Shown here: in pieces, positions 9,611 to 24,200 of the stretch
Layout of the letters: the number at the start of each line of letters is the position of its first letter
How positions within the stretch are numbered: the stretch's first letter is position 1
NCBI RefSeq assembly: GCF_036320965.1
Contig: NC_092225.1
Span: 79,236,113 to 79,300,112, forward strand
Length of the DNA: 64,000 nucleotides
Direction: 5' to 3'
Source: Panulirus ornatus
Taxonomy: Eukaryota; Arthropoda; Malacostraca; Decapoda; Palinuridae
The notes under the pieces: model-generated
Databases searched by the model: none
Seen by the model: the letters and a program-made list of their open reading frames with translations, nothing else
Told to the model about the DNA's origin: nothing
Made by a program: the position numbers and the translations under genes

Positions 9611-12077
9611 TAATTACAACTCAACTAATTACACGAATTTTTGGGTTTTGACCATGTATTCGTATTCACCATACCTAAAAGCATCTACCCTGAAATTCTG
9701 AAAAACAATCCATTTTTTTAAACTTCTTCAGATTTTAATGAAAATCTGGGTATAGATGTTATTTTACATGCTGATTATTTCAAGTCAAATGACTACATTT
9801 CGCATTATTAATGCCTTTAATTACACGACCTACATGAATCTTTAGGTTTTGACCACAGATTCATATTCAGCATACCCAAAAGCATCTATCCTGAAATTTT
9901 GAAGAAAATCTGTTTTGAAAAAAATCAAGAAAAATCTAAGGCAAAATGAAGAAAAATCCAAGGTTATAGTCTTGCATTTTCCTCAGATTTTCAACTTCTT
10001 CAGATTTCAATGAAAATGTGGGTATAGATGTTATTTTACATGCTGATTAAGTATTTGAAGTCTTTCATTTTGCTCAGATTTTCAACTTCAGATTTTAATG
10101 AGAATATGGGTATAGATATTACTTTACATGCTGATTAAGTATTTCGAGTCAAATGACTCAATTTCGTATTATGAAGCCATTAATTACCCCTTAGATAAAT
10201 TACAATATCAATATGCTAATTACTTCACCAATTACATGATTTTTTTGGTTTTGACCACAGATATGTATTCGGCATACCTAACAGCATCTATCTAGAAATT
10301 CTCAAAAAAAATCAAGAAAATTCCAAGCCTTGCATTTTGCTCAGATTTTCAACTTCAGATTTTAATGACTATTTTTATACATGTTATTTTACAAGCAGAT
10401 TAAGTATTTGGGGTCAAATGACTGCATTTCACATTAATAATGCCTTTAATTACCAATTAGATTAATCAATTACTATGCTGATTACTCAACTAATTACATG
10501 AATTGTTTGGATTTAACCACAGATTCGTATTCAGCATACCTAAAAGCATCTATCCTGAAATTCTCAAGTCCATTTTTGAAAAAAATCAAGAAAAATCCTA
10601 GGGTATAGCCTTGCATTTTGCTTAGATTTTCAACGTCTTCAGATTTTAATGAAAATCTGGGTATAAAAGTTATTGTACATGCTGATTAAGTATTTCGAGT
10701 CAAATGACTGCATTTCCTATTATTAATGCCTTTAATTACCCTTTAAGATTAATTATATTAATATGCCAATTACTCGAATAATTATACGAACTTTTTGGTT
10801 TTGACTACACATTCGTATTCAACATACCTACAAGCATCTATCCTGAAATTTTCAAGAAAACCCATGTTTTGAAAAAAATCAAGAAAAATCCGAGGCTATA
10901 TATAGCCTTCCATTTTCCTCAGATTTTTAACTTCTGATTTTAATGAAAATCTGGGTATAGATGTTATTTTACATGCTGATAAAGTATTTCGAGTCAAGTG
11001 ACTGCATTTCGCATTGTCAATGCCTTTAATTACCCCTTAGATTAATTAGATTAATATGCTAAATACTTGACTAATTACACGAATTTCTGGGTTCTGACCA
11101 CAGATTCCCATTCAGGATATGTAAAAGCATCTATCCTGAAATTTTCAAGAAAATCCATTTTTGAAAAAAAATCAAGAAAAATCCAAGGCTATAGCCTAGC
11201 ATTTTCCTCAGATTTTCAACTTCAGATTTTAATGAAACTCTGAGTATAGATGTTATTTTACGAGCTGATTAAATATTTCGAGGAAAAATGACTGCATTTC
11301 GCATTATCAATGCCTTTAATTATCCCTTAGATTAATGAAAAATATTGATATGCTATTTGCTCGACTAATTACATGAACTTTTAGGTTTTGACCACAGATT
11401 CATATTCATCAGCATACCAAAAAGCGTCTATTCTGAAATTTTCAGGAAAATCCATTTTTTGAAAAAAAATTCCAAGCCTTGGATTTTGCTCAGATTTTCA
11501 CCTTCAGATCTTAATGAAATTCTTTGTATAGATGTTACTCTACATGCTGATTATTTCGAGTCAAATGACTGCATCTTGTATTATTAATGCCTTAGACAAA
11601 TTATGATAAAATTAGTATTCTACTTGAGTAATTACATGAATCTATGGGTTTTGACCACAGACTCATATTCATAATGCCTAGAAGCTTCTATCTCGAAATT
11701 TTCAAGAAAATCCATTAGAAGAAAAAAAAAAAAAAAATCCAAGGCTATAGCCTTGCATTTTGCTCAGATTTTAAACTTGATATTTTAATGAAAATTTGGG
11801 TAAAGATGTTATTTTATATGCCGATTTAGTATTTCTAAATCAAGTCAAATTACTGCATTCCGCCTTGTTAATGCCTTTAATTACCCCTTAGATCAATTAT
11901 ATTAACATCGTAATAACTCGACTAATTAGGGGTATTTTAAATTTTGAAGACAGATTCACATTCAGCATACCTAAAAGCATCTATGCTGAAATTCTCAAGA
12001 AAATCCATTTTCTGACAAAATCAAAAAAAATCCAAAGATATAGCCTTGCATTTTCCTCAGATTTTCAACTTCTTCAT
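9610..12077. repeat. Satellite array block 4
   Basis: About nine monomers. A shortened monomer lies near 10030-10070, where one repeat jumps from the TGATTAAGTATTT part to the next CATTTTGCTCAG part. Variant palindromes occur: AGGCTATATATAGCCT at 10893-10908 (centre enlarged by TA) and CAAGGCTATAGCCTTG at 11740-11755. The last bases, TTCTTCAT at 12070-12077, are the first half of an 8-bp target duplication of copy 4. Confidence 0.92.
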
Positions 12078-13925
12078 TATCTATTATTTATTTATATATT
12101 TTGCTTTGTCGCTGTCTCCCGCGTTAGTGAGGTAGCGCAAGGAAACAGATGAAAGAATGGCCCAACCCACCCACATACACATGTATATACATACACGTCC
12201 ACACACGCAAATATACATACCTATACATCTTAATGTACACATATACATACACACACAGACATATACATATATACACATGTACATAATTCATACTTTCCTC
12301 CCTTACTTATTCCCACTGCCACCTCGCCACACATGGAATAACATCCCCCTCCCCCCTCATGTGTGCGAGGTAGCGCTAGGAAAAGACAACAAAGGCCCCA
12401 TTCGTTCACACTCAGTCTCTAGCTGTCATGTAATAATGCACCTGAAACCACAGCTCCCTTTCCACATCCAGGCCCCACACAACTTTCCATGGTTTACCCC
12501 AGACGCTTCACATGCCCTGGTTCAATCCATTGACAGCACGTCGACCCCGGTATACCACATCGATCCAATTCACTCTATTCCTTGCACGCCTTTCACCCTC
12601 CTGCATGTTCAGGCCCTGATCACTCAGAATCTTTTTCACTTCATCTTTCCACCTCCAATATGGTCTCCCACTTTTCCTCGTTCCCTCCACCTGTGACACA
12701 TATATCCTCTTGGTCAATCTTTCCTCACTCATTCTCTCCATGTGACCAAACCATTTCAAAGCACCCTCTTCTGCTCTCTCAACCACACTTTTTATTTCCA
12801 CACACCTCTCTTACCCTTACATTACTTACTCGATCAAACCACCTCACACCACATATTGTCCTCAAACATCTCATTTCTAGCACATCCACCCTCCTATGCA
12901 CAACTCTATCCATAGCCCACGCCTCGCAACCATACAACATTGTTGGAACCACTATTCCTTCAAACATACCCATTTTTGCTTTCCGAGATAATGTTCTCGA
13001 CTCCCAAACATTCTTCAAGGCTCCCAGAATTTTCACCCCCTCCCCCACCCTATGATTCACTTCCACTTCCATGGTTCCATCCGCTGCCAGATCCACTCCC
13101 AGATATCTAAAACACTTTACTTCCTCCAGTTTTTCTCTATTCAAACTTACCTTCCCATTGACTTGACCCTCAACCCTACTGTACCTAATAACCTTGCTCT
13201 TATTCACATTTACTCAACTTTCTTCTTTCACACACTTTACCAAACTCAGTCACCAGCTTCTGCAGTTTTTCACATGAATCAGCCACCAGCGCTGTATCAT
13301 CAGCAAACAACAACCGACTCACTTCCCAAGCTCTCTCATCCACAACAGACTGCATACTTGCCCCTCTTTCCAAAACTCTTGCATTTACCTCCCTAACAAC
13401 CCCATCCATAAACAAATTAAACAACCATGGAGACATCACACACCCCTGCTGCAAACCTACATTCACTGAGAACCAATCACTTTCCTCTCTTCCTACACAT
13501 ACACATGCCTTACATCCTCGATAAAAACTTTTCACTGCTTCTAACAACTTGCCTCCCACACCATATATTCTTAATACCTTCCACAGAGCATCTCTATCAA
13601 CTCTATCATATGCCTTCTCCAGATTCATAAATGCTACATACATATCCATTTGCTTTTCTAAGTATTTCTCACGTACATTCTTCAAAGCAAACGCCTGATC
13701 CACACATCCTCTACCACTTCTGAAACCACACTGCTCTTCCCCAATCTGATGCTCTGTACATGCCATCACCCTCTCAATCAACACCCTCCCATATAATTTA
13801 CCAGGAATACTCAACTTATACCTCTGTAATTTGAGCACTCACTCTTATCCCCTTTGCCTTTGTACAATGGCACTATGCAAGCATTCCGCCAATCCTCTGG
13901 CACCTCACCATGAATCATACATACA
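12078..13925 (-). mobile_element. RTE-like LINE copy 4 (subfamily B, long 3' UTR), decayed
   Basis: About 1.85 kb on the minus strand, with 8-bp target duplications TTCTTCAT at 12070-12077 and 13926-13933. It is truncated in the reverse transcriptase domain. The 3' UTR is the long B form: between about 12222 and 12478 there is extra sequence absent from A copies, with CA/TA-rich runs and a second GCGAGGTAGCGC core at 12364-12375. The protein frame is broken into 13200-13838, 12779-13207 and 12508-12801. Changes such as VREVCGNKK and RKSGRP, together with the frameshifts, mark it as an older copy. Confidence 0.88.
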
Positions 13926-14766
13926 TTCTTCATATCTTAATGAAAATCTGGTTACAGATGTTAATTTACATGCTGATTAAGTATCTCGACTCAAATGACT
14001 GCATTTTACATTATCAATGCCTTTAATTACACCTTAGATAAATTATAATTAAAGTATTCTAATTACTCGACTAATTACACAAATTTTTGTTTTTTGGCCA
14101 CAGATTCGTATTCAGCATACCTAAAAGCATCTATCCTGAAATTCTCAAAAATATCCATTTTTTTTTTTTAAAATCAAGAAAAATCCAAATCTATAGCCAT
14201 GTATTTTCTTCATATTTTTGACTAATTCAGATTTTAATGAAAATCTGGATATAGATGTTATTTTACATGCTGATTAACCTTTTCATGTCAAATGACTGCA
14301 TTTCGTATTACGAAGCCTTTACTTACCCCTTAGGTTAATCATAATATTAATATGCTAATTACACGAATTTTTTGGTTTTACCACATATACGTATTCAGCA
14401 CACCTAAAACCATCTATCCTGAAATTTTTAAGAAAATCTATTTTTTTCTTTAAAAATCAAGAAAAATACAAATAGTATAGCCTTGCATTTTCCTCATATT
14501 TTCATGAAAATCTGGGTGTAGATGTTATTCCACATGCTGATTAAGGATTTCCAGTCAAATGACTGCATTTCACATTATTAATGCCTTCAATTACCCCTTA
14601 AAATAATTATAATAATATGCGAATGACTCGACTAATTACATGAATCCTCAGGTTTTGACCACAGAATTGTATTCAGCACACCTAAAAGCATCTATCCTGA
14701 AATTCTCAAGAAAATCCATTTTTTTAAAAAAATCAAGAAAAATCCAAAGCTATAGCCATGCATTTT

Positions 14767-14873
14767 CCTCATATTTTCAACTAATCAGATTTTAATGAAA
14801 ATCTGGGTATAGATGTTACCCTCATATTTTCAACTAATTCAGATTTTAATGAAAATCTGGGTATAGATGTTAC
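14767..14873. repeat. 53-bp tandem duplication inside a satellite monomer
   Basis: The segment from CCTCATATTTTCAACTAA through the CAGATTTTAATGAAAATCTG dyad to GATGTTAC is present twice in a row (14767-14819 and 14820-14873) with one single-base indel between copies. The dyad is therefore doubled within one monomer. Confidence 0.85.
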
Positions 14874-15477
14874 TTTACATGCTGATTAATTATTTCGAGT
14901 CAAATGACTGGATTTCGCATGATTAATGCCTCTAATTACCCCTTAGTTAAATTATAATTAGAATGCTAATTGCTTGACAAATTACATGAATTTTTGGGTT
15001 TTGACCATAGATTCATATTCAGCGTACCTAAAAGCATATATCCTGAAATTCTCATGGATAATGCGAAATGCTCATATTTTCAACCTCTTCAGATTTTAAT
15101 GCAAATCTGGGTATAGATGTTATTGTACATGCTGATTAAGTATTTCGAGTCAAATTACTGCATTTCGCATTATTAATGCCTTTAATTACCCCTTAGAAAA
15201 ATGTTAATGCTAATTAATCAACTAATTACATGAATTTTTAGGTTTTGACCAAAGATTCGTATTCAGCATATCTAAAAGCATCTATCCTAAAATTCTCAAG
15301 AAAATCCATTTTCTGAAAAAAATAAAGGAAAATCCAAGGCTATAGACTAGCATTTTGCTCAGATTTTCAACTTCAGATTCTAATGAAAATCCCCTTATAA
15401 ATGTTATTGTACATGCTGATTAAGTATTTTGAGTTAAATGACTACATTTCGCATTATCAGTACCTTTGATTACCCCT

Positions 15478-15590
15478 TAGAATACTTTAGAATAATAGAA
15501 TACTTAGAATAATACTAATAGAATACTTAGAATAATATTATTATTAATAGAATAATATCATTATTAATAGAATACTTAGAATAATATTAA
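15478..15590. repeat. Local short-unit expansion within a satellite monomer
   Basis: A run built from TAGAATACTT, AGAATAATA and ATTATTAATAGAATAATA units, inserted where other monomers read CCCCTTAGATTAATTATAA. It looks like slippage growth of the monomer's own CTTAGAATAAT segment. Confidence 0.8.
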
Positions 15591-16982
15591 TATGCTAATT
15601 ACTCCAATAATTACACAAATTTTGTGGTTTTGACCACAGATTCGTATTCAGTATACCTTAAAGCATATATCCTGAAATTCACAAGAAAATCCATTTTTTG
15701 AAAAAAAAATAAAGAAAAATCCGAGGCATGCACTTTACTCGGATTTTCAAGTTCTGATTTTAATGAAAATCTGGGAACAGATGCTTTTCTATATGCTGAT
15801 TAATTATTTTGAGTCAAATGACTACATTCGCATTATTAATGCCTTTAATTAGACCTTAGAGAAATTATAATTAACTTAGTATGCTAATTATTCCACTAAT
15901 TGCACGAGTTTTTGGTTTTTGACCATAGATTCGTATTCAGCATACCTAAAAGCATCTATCGTGAATTTCAAGAAAATCCATTTAAAAAAAAATCAAGTAA
16001 AATCCAAGGCCATAACCTTGCATTTTCCTCACATTTTCAACTTCAGATTTTCATGAAAATCTGGGTATAGATGTTATTTTACATGCTGATTAACTTTTTC
16101 AAGTCAAATGACTGCATTTCGTATTATGAAACCATTAATTACCCCTTAGATTAATTATAATAATATGGTAATTACTCCACTAATTACACAATTTTTTTGT
16201 AGTTTTGAACACAGATTCGTATTCAGCATACATAAAAGCATCTATCCTGAAATTCTCAAGAAAATCCATTTTCTGAAAACATTTTCCTCAGATTTTCAAC
16301 TTCTTTAGATAATGAAAATCTGGATGTAGATGTTATTTTACATGCTGATTAAGTATTTCGAGTCAAAGGACTGTATTTCGCATTATTAATGCCTTTAATT
16401 ACCCCTTAGATGAATTATGCTAAAATTTGTATGCTACTCATTCGACTAATTCCACGAATTTTTTACTCTTGACCACAGATTAGTATTCAGCGTACCTAAA
16501 AGCATCTATCCTGAAATTCTCAAGAAAATCTATTTTCTTAAACATCTAGAAAAATCCAATGCCTTGCATTTTGCTCAATTTTCAACTTCTTCAGATCTTA
16601 ATGAAAATCTGGGTATAGATGTTATTTAACATGCTGATTCAGAATTTCGAGTCAAATGACTGCATTTCGCATAATCAATGCTATTGGCTAACCTTTAGAT
16701 AAATTATTTATAAAACTAATACGCTAATTACTCGGCTAATTACATGAATTTTTTGGGTTCTGACCACAGATTAGTGTTCAGCATCTATCCTGAATTTCTC
16801 AAGAAATTCCATTTTTTTTAGAAAATCAAGAAAAATTGAAGGCTCTTGCATTTTGCTCAGATTTTCAACTCCAGATTTCAATGAAAATCTGGGAATAGAT
16901 AATTAAAACATTAATGAGCTAATTACTCCACTAATTACACAAATTTTTTGGTTTTGACCACAGATTCATATTCAGCATACCT

Positions 16983-18299
16983 TTATTTTTTATTTATTTT
17001 GCTTTGTCGCTGTCTCACGCGTTTGCGAGGTAGCGCAAGGAAACAGACGAAAGAAATGGCCCAACCCACCCCCATGCACATGTATATACATACATGTCCA
17101 CACACACACAAATATACATACCTATACATCTCAATGTATACATATATATACACACACAGACACATACATATATACACATGCACACAATTCACACTGTCTG
17201 CCCCTACTCATTCCCATCGCCACCTCGCCACACATGGAATAACATCCCCCTCCCCCCCTCATGTGTGCGAGGTAGTGCTAGGAAAAGACAACAAAGGCCC
17301 CATTCGTTCACACTCAGTCTCTAGCTGTCATGCAATAATGCCCAAAACCACAGCTCCCTTTCCACATCCAGGCCCCACACAACTTTCCATGGTTTATCCC
17401 AGATGCTTCACATGCCCTGATTCAATCCATTGACAGTACGTCGACCCCGGTATACCACATCGATCCAATTCACTCTATTCCTTGCCAGCCTTTCACCCTC
17501 CTGCATGTTCAGGCCCCAATCACTCAAAATCTTTTTCACTCCATCTTTCCACCTCCAATTTGGTCTCCCACTTCTCCTCGTTCCCTCCACTTCCGACACA
17601 TATATCCTCTTTGTCAATCTTTCCTCACTCATTCTCTCCATGTGACCAAACCATTTCAAAACACCCTCTTCTGCTCTCTCAACCACGCTCTTATTATTTC
17701 CACACATCTCTCCTACCCTTACATTACTTACTCGATCAAACCACCTCACACCACACATTGTCCTCAAACATCTCATTTCCAGCACATCCACCCTCCTGCG
17801 CGCAACTCTATCCATAGCCCATGCCTTGCAACCATACAACATTGCTGGAACCACTATTCCTTCAAACAGCCATTTTTGCTTTCCAAGATAATGTTCTCGA
17901 CTTCCACACATTCTTCAAGGCTCCCAGGATTTTCGCCCCCTCCCCCACCCTATGATTCACTTCTGCTTCCATGGTTCCATCTGCTGCTAGATCCACTCCC
18001 AGATATCTAAAACACCCCACCTCCTCCAATTCCTCTCCATTCAAACTCACCTCCCAATTGACTTGACCCTCAACCCTACTGTACCTAAAAACCTTGCTCT
18101 TATTCACATTCACTCTTAACTTTCTTCTTTCACACACTTTACCTAACTCAGTCACTAGCTTCTGCAGTTTTTCACATGAATCAGCCACCAGTGCTGTATC
18201 ATCAGCGAACAACAAATGACTCACTTCCCAAACTCTCTCATCCAACAGACTTCATACTTGCCCCTCTTTCCAAAACTCTTGCATTCACCTCCCTAACAA
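16983..18299 (-). mobile_element. RTE-like LINE copy 5 (subfamily B), decayed
   Basis: About 1.3 kb on the minus strand, with 7-bp target duplications CATACCT at 16976-16982 and 18300-18306. It has the long B 3' UTR with a second GCGAGGTAG core near 17268 (GCGAGGTAGTGC, one base different). It is truncated near VVREVNARV. Frames 17862-18245 and 17408-17911 are out of phase, so the protein is broken. The FADD motif survives as LLFADD in the upstream fragment. Confidence 0.88.
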
Positions 18300-21200
18300 C
18301 ATACCTAAAAGCATATATCCTGAGATTTTCTAGAAAATCCACTTGTGGAAAAAAAATAAAAATCAAAGACTATATAACCTTGCATTTTGCTGATTTTCAA
18401 CTTCTTCCAATTTTAATGAAAATCTGGTTATAGATGTTATTATACATGCTGATTAAGTATTTTGAGTCAAATGACTGCATTTCGCATTATTAATGCCTTT
18501 AATTACCCTAGATTAATTATAAAATCAATATGCTAATTACTCGACTAATTATACGAATTTTTGGGTTTTTACCAAAGATTCATATTCTGCACATCTAAAA
18601 GCATCTATCCTGACCTTTTCAAGAAAATCCATTTTTTGAATGGAGGATCTTGCTTAGATTTTCAACTTCTTCAGATTTTAATGAAAAGCTGAGTATAGAT
18701 GTTATTTTACATGCTGATCAAATATTTCGATTTAAATGACTATATTTCACATTATTGTTGCCTTTAGATTAATCATAAGATTAATGAGCTAATTACTCAA
18801 CTAATTACATGAATTTTTGGGTTTTGACCAGAGATTCCTATTTAGCATATGTAAAAGCATCTATCCTGAAATTTTCAGGAAAATCCATTTTTTTAAAAAA
18901 AATCAAGAAAAATCCTAGGCTATATCCTTGCATTTTCCTCAGATTTTCAACTTCATATCTTAATGATAATCTGGGAATAGATGTTATTTAAACGTTGATA
19001 AAGTATTTAGAGTCAAATGACTGCATTTCCCATCATTAATGCCTTTAATTGCCCATTAGATTACTCAAAATTGATATGCTAATTACTCAACTAATTACAC
19101 AATTTTTCAGGTTTTGACCACAGATTCCTATTCAGCATACCGAAAAGCATCTATCCTGTAATTCTCAAGAGAATCCATCTTTTGAAAAAAATCAAGAAAA
19201 ATCAAAGGCATATTCCTTAGAATTTCAACTTCTTCAAATTTTAATGAAAATCTGGGTACAGATGTTATTTCACATGCTGATTAACTATTTCGAATCAAAT
19301 GACTATTTCCCATTATTAATGCCTTTAATTACCCCTCAAATCAATTATATTAATATGCTAATTACTCGACTAATTACATGAATTTTCAGGTTTTAACCAC
19401 AGATTCATATTCAACATACCTAAAATCATCTATCCTGAAATTCTCAAGAAAATCCATTTTCTGAAAAAATCTGAACATTTTGCTCAGATTTTCAACTTGA
19501 TTTTAATGAAAATCTGGGTATAGAATAGAAGTTATTTCACATGCTGATTAAGTATTTTGAGTCAAATGACTGCATTTCGCATTATTAAGGACTTTAATTA
19601 CCTCAGATAAATTATAAAATCAATATGCTAATTACTCGACTAATTACACAAATTTTTAAGTTTTGACCATAGATTCGTATTCAGCATACCTAAAAGCATC
19701 TATCCTGAAATTATCAAGAAAATCCATTTTCTGAAAAAAAATCAACAAAAATCCAAGGCTATAGCCTTATATTTTACTCAGATTTTCAACCTAAAAGTAT
19801 CTATCCTGAAATGCTCAAGAAAATCCATTTTTTTTAAAAAAGAATCAAGAAAAATCCAACTTCTTTAGATTTTAATAAAACTCTGGGTATGAATGTTATT
19901 TTATATACTGATTAAGTATTTCGAGTCAAATCACTGCATTTCGTATTATGAAGCCTTTAATTAACCCTTTGATTAATTATAACATCAAAATGCTAATTAT
20001 TCCAGTAATTACAAGAAATTTTTGGTTTCGACCAAAGACTCGTATTCAGCATACCTAAAAGCATCTATTCTGAAATTTTCAGGAAAATCCATTTTTTGAA
20101 AAAAAAAAAAAAAAAAAAAACCCAAGGCCTTGCATTTTGCTCAGACTTTCAACTTCTTCAGATTTTAAAGAAAATCTTTGTATAGATGTTACTTTATACT
20201 GTTATAAAGTATTTCGAGTCAAATGACTGCATTTCCCATTATTAATGCCTTTAATTACAAATTAGATTAATTATAAAATTAATGCTAATTACTCGAATGA
20301 TCAGACAAATTTTTGGGTTTTTCCCACAGATTCGTATTCATCATACCTAAAACCATCTATCCTGAAATTTTCAAGAAAATCCATTTTTTTTAAATGGAGG
20401 ATTTTGCTCAGATTTTCAACTTCATCAAATATTAATGAAAAGCTGAATCTAGATGTTATTTTACATGCTGATTAAGTATTTCAAGTCAAATGACTGCATG
20501 TCGCATTATCAATGCCTTTAAATACCCCTTAGATAAATTATAATAAAATCAGTATAGTAATTACTCGACTATTTACACGAATTTTTGGGTTTTGACCATG
20601 GATTCATATTCAGCATATCAAGGAGCATCTATCGTGAAATTCTCAAGAAAATTCATTTTTGAAAAAATCAATTAAATTCAAGGCTATAGCCTTGCATTTT
20701 CCTCAGATTTTCAACTTTTTCAGATTTTAATGAAAATCTGGGTATAGATGTTACTTTACAAGCTGATTAAGCATTTCAAATGAAATGACTGCATTTCGCA
20801 TTATCAATGCCTTTAATTACCCCTTAGATTAATTATAATAAGATTGCTATGCTAATAATATTAATATTCTAATTACATGAATTTCTTGGTTTTAACGACA
20901 GATTCATATTCAGCATACCTAAAAATATCTATCCTGAAATTCTCAAGAAAATCCATTTTCTGAACAAAATCAAGAAAAATCCAGCCTTGCATTTTGCTCA
21001 GATTTTCAAATTCAGATCTTAATGAAAATCTGGGTATAGATGTTATTTTACAAGCTGATTAAGTATTTCGCATCAAATGACTGCATTTCACATTATTAAT
21101 GCCTTTAATTACCCGTTCGATTAATTGATAAAATTAACATGCCAATCACTCGAATCACACGAATTTTTGGTTTTGACCACAGATTCGTATTTAGCATACC

Positions 21201-24200
21201 TAAAAGCATCTATTCTGAAATTTTCAAGAAAATCCATTGAAAAAAAAATGAATAAAAATATTTTCCAAGGCATTTTCCTCAGATTTTCAAATTCTTCAGA
21301 TTTCAATGAAAATCTGTGTATAGATGTTATTTTACATGCTGATTAAGTATTTTCAGTCAAATGACTGCATTTCCCATTATTAATCCTTTAATTACCCCTT
21401 AGATTAATCATATCAATATGCTAATTACTCAACTAATTACAAGAAATTTTAGGTTTTGACCACAGATTCCTATTCAGCATACCTAAAAGCATTTAACCTT
21501 AAATTCTCAAGAAAATCCATTTTTTGAGAAAAATAAAGAAAAATCCAAAGCATTTTGCTCAGATTTTCAACTTCAGATTTTAATTAAAATCTGCGTATAG
21601 ATATTATTTAACATGCTGATAAAGTATTTCAAGTCAAATGACTGCATTTGACCTTATCAATGCCTTACGCCTTTCCTTAACCCTTAGATTATCATAAAAT
21701 TAGTAAGCTAATCACTCGATTAATTACAAGAGCTTTTGGGTTTTGATCACAAATTCCTATTCAGCATGTATAAAAGCATCTATCCTGAAATTATCAAGAA
21801 AATCCATGTTTTGAAAAAAATCAAGAAAAATCCTAGGCATTCTTTTTTTCCTCAGATTTTCAACTTCAAATATTGATGAAAATCTGGGTATAGATGTTAT
21901 TTTACATGCTGATTAAGTATTTTGAGTCAAATGACTGCAATTCGCATTATCAATGCCTTTGATTACCCCTTAGAATAATACTACTATGCTAATTACTCGA
22001 CTAATTACATGAATTTTTAGGTTTTGACCACAGATTCGTATTCAGCATACCTAAAAGCATGTACCCTAAAATTCTCAAGAAAATCCATTTTCTGAAAAAA
22101 ATCAAGAAAAATCCAAGGCTATATATATTAGCACTGCATTTTGCTCAGTTTTTCAACTTCAGATTTTAATGAAAATCTGGGTATAGATACTATTTTCCAT
22201 GCTGATTAAGCATTTCGAGTCAAATGACTGCATTTCGCATTAATACCTTTAATTACCCGAGATAAATTATAAAAATAGTATGCTAATTACTCGACTAATT
22301 ACCCGAATTTTTGGGTTTTGATGACCAATTCGTATTCAGCATACCTAAAAGCATATATCCTGAAATTCTCAAAAAATCCATTTTTGAAATAAATCAAGAA
22401 AAATGCAACTTCTACTTTCAACTTCTTCAGATTTTAATGAAAATCTGGGTATAGATTTTATTTTACATGCTGATTACATACTTCAAGTAAAATGAAGGCA
22501 TTTACCATTATTATTGCCTTTAATTCCCTCTTAGACTATTCATAATATTGATATGCTAATTACTCGACTAATTACATGAATTTTTAGGTTTTGACCACAT
22601 ATTCCTATTCAGCATACCTAGAAGCATCTATCCTGAAATTCTCAAGAAAATCCATTTCAACTTCGTCAGATTTTAATGAAAATCTGGGTATAGATGCTAT
22701 TTTACATGCTGTTTAGGTATCTGGAGTCAAATGACTGCATTTCGCATTATTAATGCCTTTATTTACCCATTAGATAAATTATAATATAGTATGTTAATTA
22801 CTCTACTAATTACCAAATTTTAGAGTTTTGACCTGTACAGATTCGTATTCGGCATACCTAAAAGCATATATCCTGAAATTCTCAAGAAAATCCATTATTT
22901 GAAGAAAATCAAGAAAAATCCAAGGCCTTGTATTTTGCTCAGATTTTCAACTTCAGATTTTAATGAAAATCTGGATATAGATGTTATCTTACATCCTGAT
23001 TAAGTATTTTGAGTCAAATGACTGCATTTCACATTATTAATTCCTTTAATTACCCCTTAGATAAAATATAAGATTTGTATGCTAATTACTCAACTAATTA
23101 CACGAATTTTTGGGTTTTGACCACAGATTCGTATTCAGGATACCTAAAAGCATGTATCCGGAGATTTTCAAGAAAATCCATTTCTTAAAAAAATAAAGAA
23201 AAATCCAAGGCCTTGCAGTGTGCTCAGATTTTCAACTTCAAATTTTAATAAAAAGCTGAGTATAGATGTTATTTCACATGCTGATTAAGTATTTCGAGCG
23301 AAATGACTGCATTTCGTATCATTAATGCCTTTAATTACCCCTTATATTAAGTATATGATAATTGACTAACTACACGAATTTTTAGGTTTTGACCACAGAT
23401 TCCTATTCAGCATACGTAAAGGCATCTATCCTGAAATTCTAGCATAGCATTTTCCTAAGATTTTCAACTTCTTCAGATTTTAATGAAAATCTGGATATAG
23501 ATGTTATTTTACATGCTGATTAAGTACTTCGAGTAAAATGACTGCATTTCGCATTATTAATTATTTCAATTACGGCTTAGATTAATAAAAATATTAATAT
23601 GCTAATTACTCGACTAATTACACTAATTTTCAGGTTTTGACCACAGATTCCTATTCAGTATATCTAAAAGTATCTATCCTGAAATTCTCAAGAAAATCCA
23701 GTTTTTAAAAAGAAATCAACAAAAATCCAAGGCATTTTTCTAAGATTTTCAACTTTTTCAGATTTTAATTGAAAAACTTTGAATAGATGTTATTTTACAT
23801 AGATTAAGTATTTCGAGTCAAATGACTGTATTTCACATTATTAATGCCTTTAATTACCTCTTAGATTAATGATAAAATCAATATGCTAATTACTCGACTA
23901 ATTACTGTAATTTTTAGATTTTAACCAGATTCTTGTTTAGCATACCTAAAAGCATCTATCCTGAAATCTTAAAGAAAATCAATTTCTTGAAATCAAGAAA
24001 AATCCAAGGCCATGCATTCTGCTCAGATTTTCAACTTCAAATTTTAATGAAAAGCTAAGTATAGATGTTATTTTACATGCTGATTATTTCGAGTCATATG
24101 ACTACATTTCCCATTATTAATGCATTTAATTACCCCTTAGATAAATCACAATAAAATTAGTATGCTAATTACTCGACTAATTACATGAATTTTTGGATTT

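Larger units (their letters stand above)
13926..16982. repeat. Satellite array block 5
   Basis: About eleven monomers with two local rearrangements: a 53-bp tandem duplication at 14767-14873 and a TAGAATACTTAGAATAAT-type expansion at about 15478-15590. The last bases, CATACCT at 16976-16982, are the first half of a target duplication of copy 5. Confidence 0.92.

Noticed and set aside
18809..18991. Recurrent 60-75-codon frames in the satellite (LTTDSYSAYLKASILKFSRKS type)
   Set aside because: They are the same monomer segment read by chance. Stops and shifts occur in most monomers, and no start or conservation of coding is seen.
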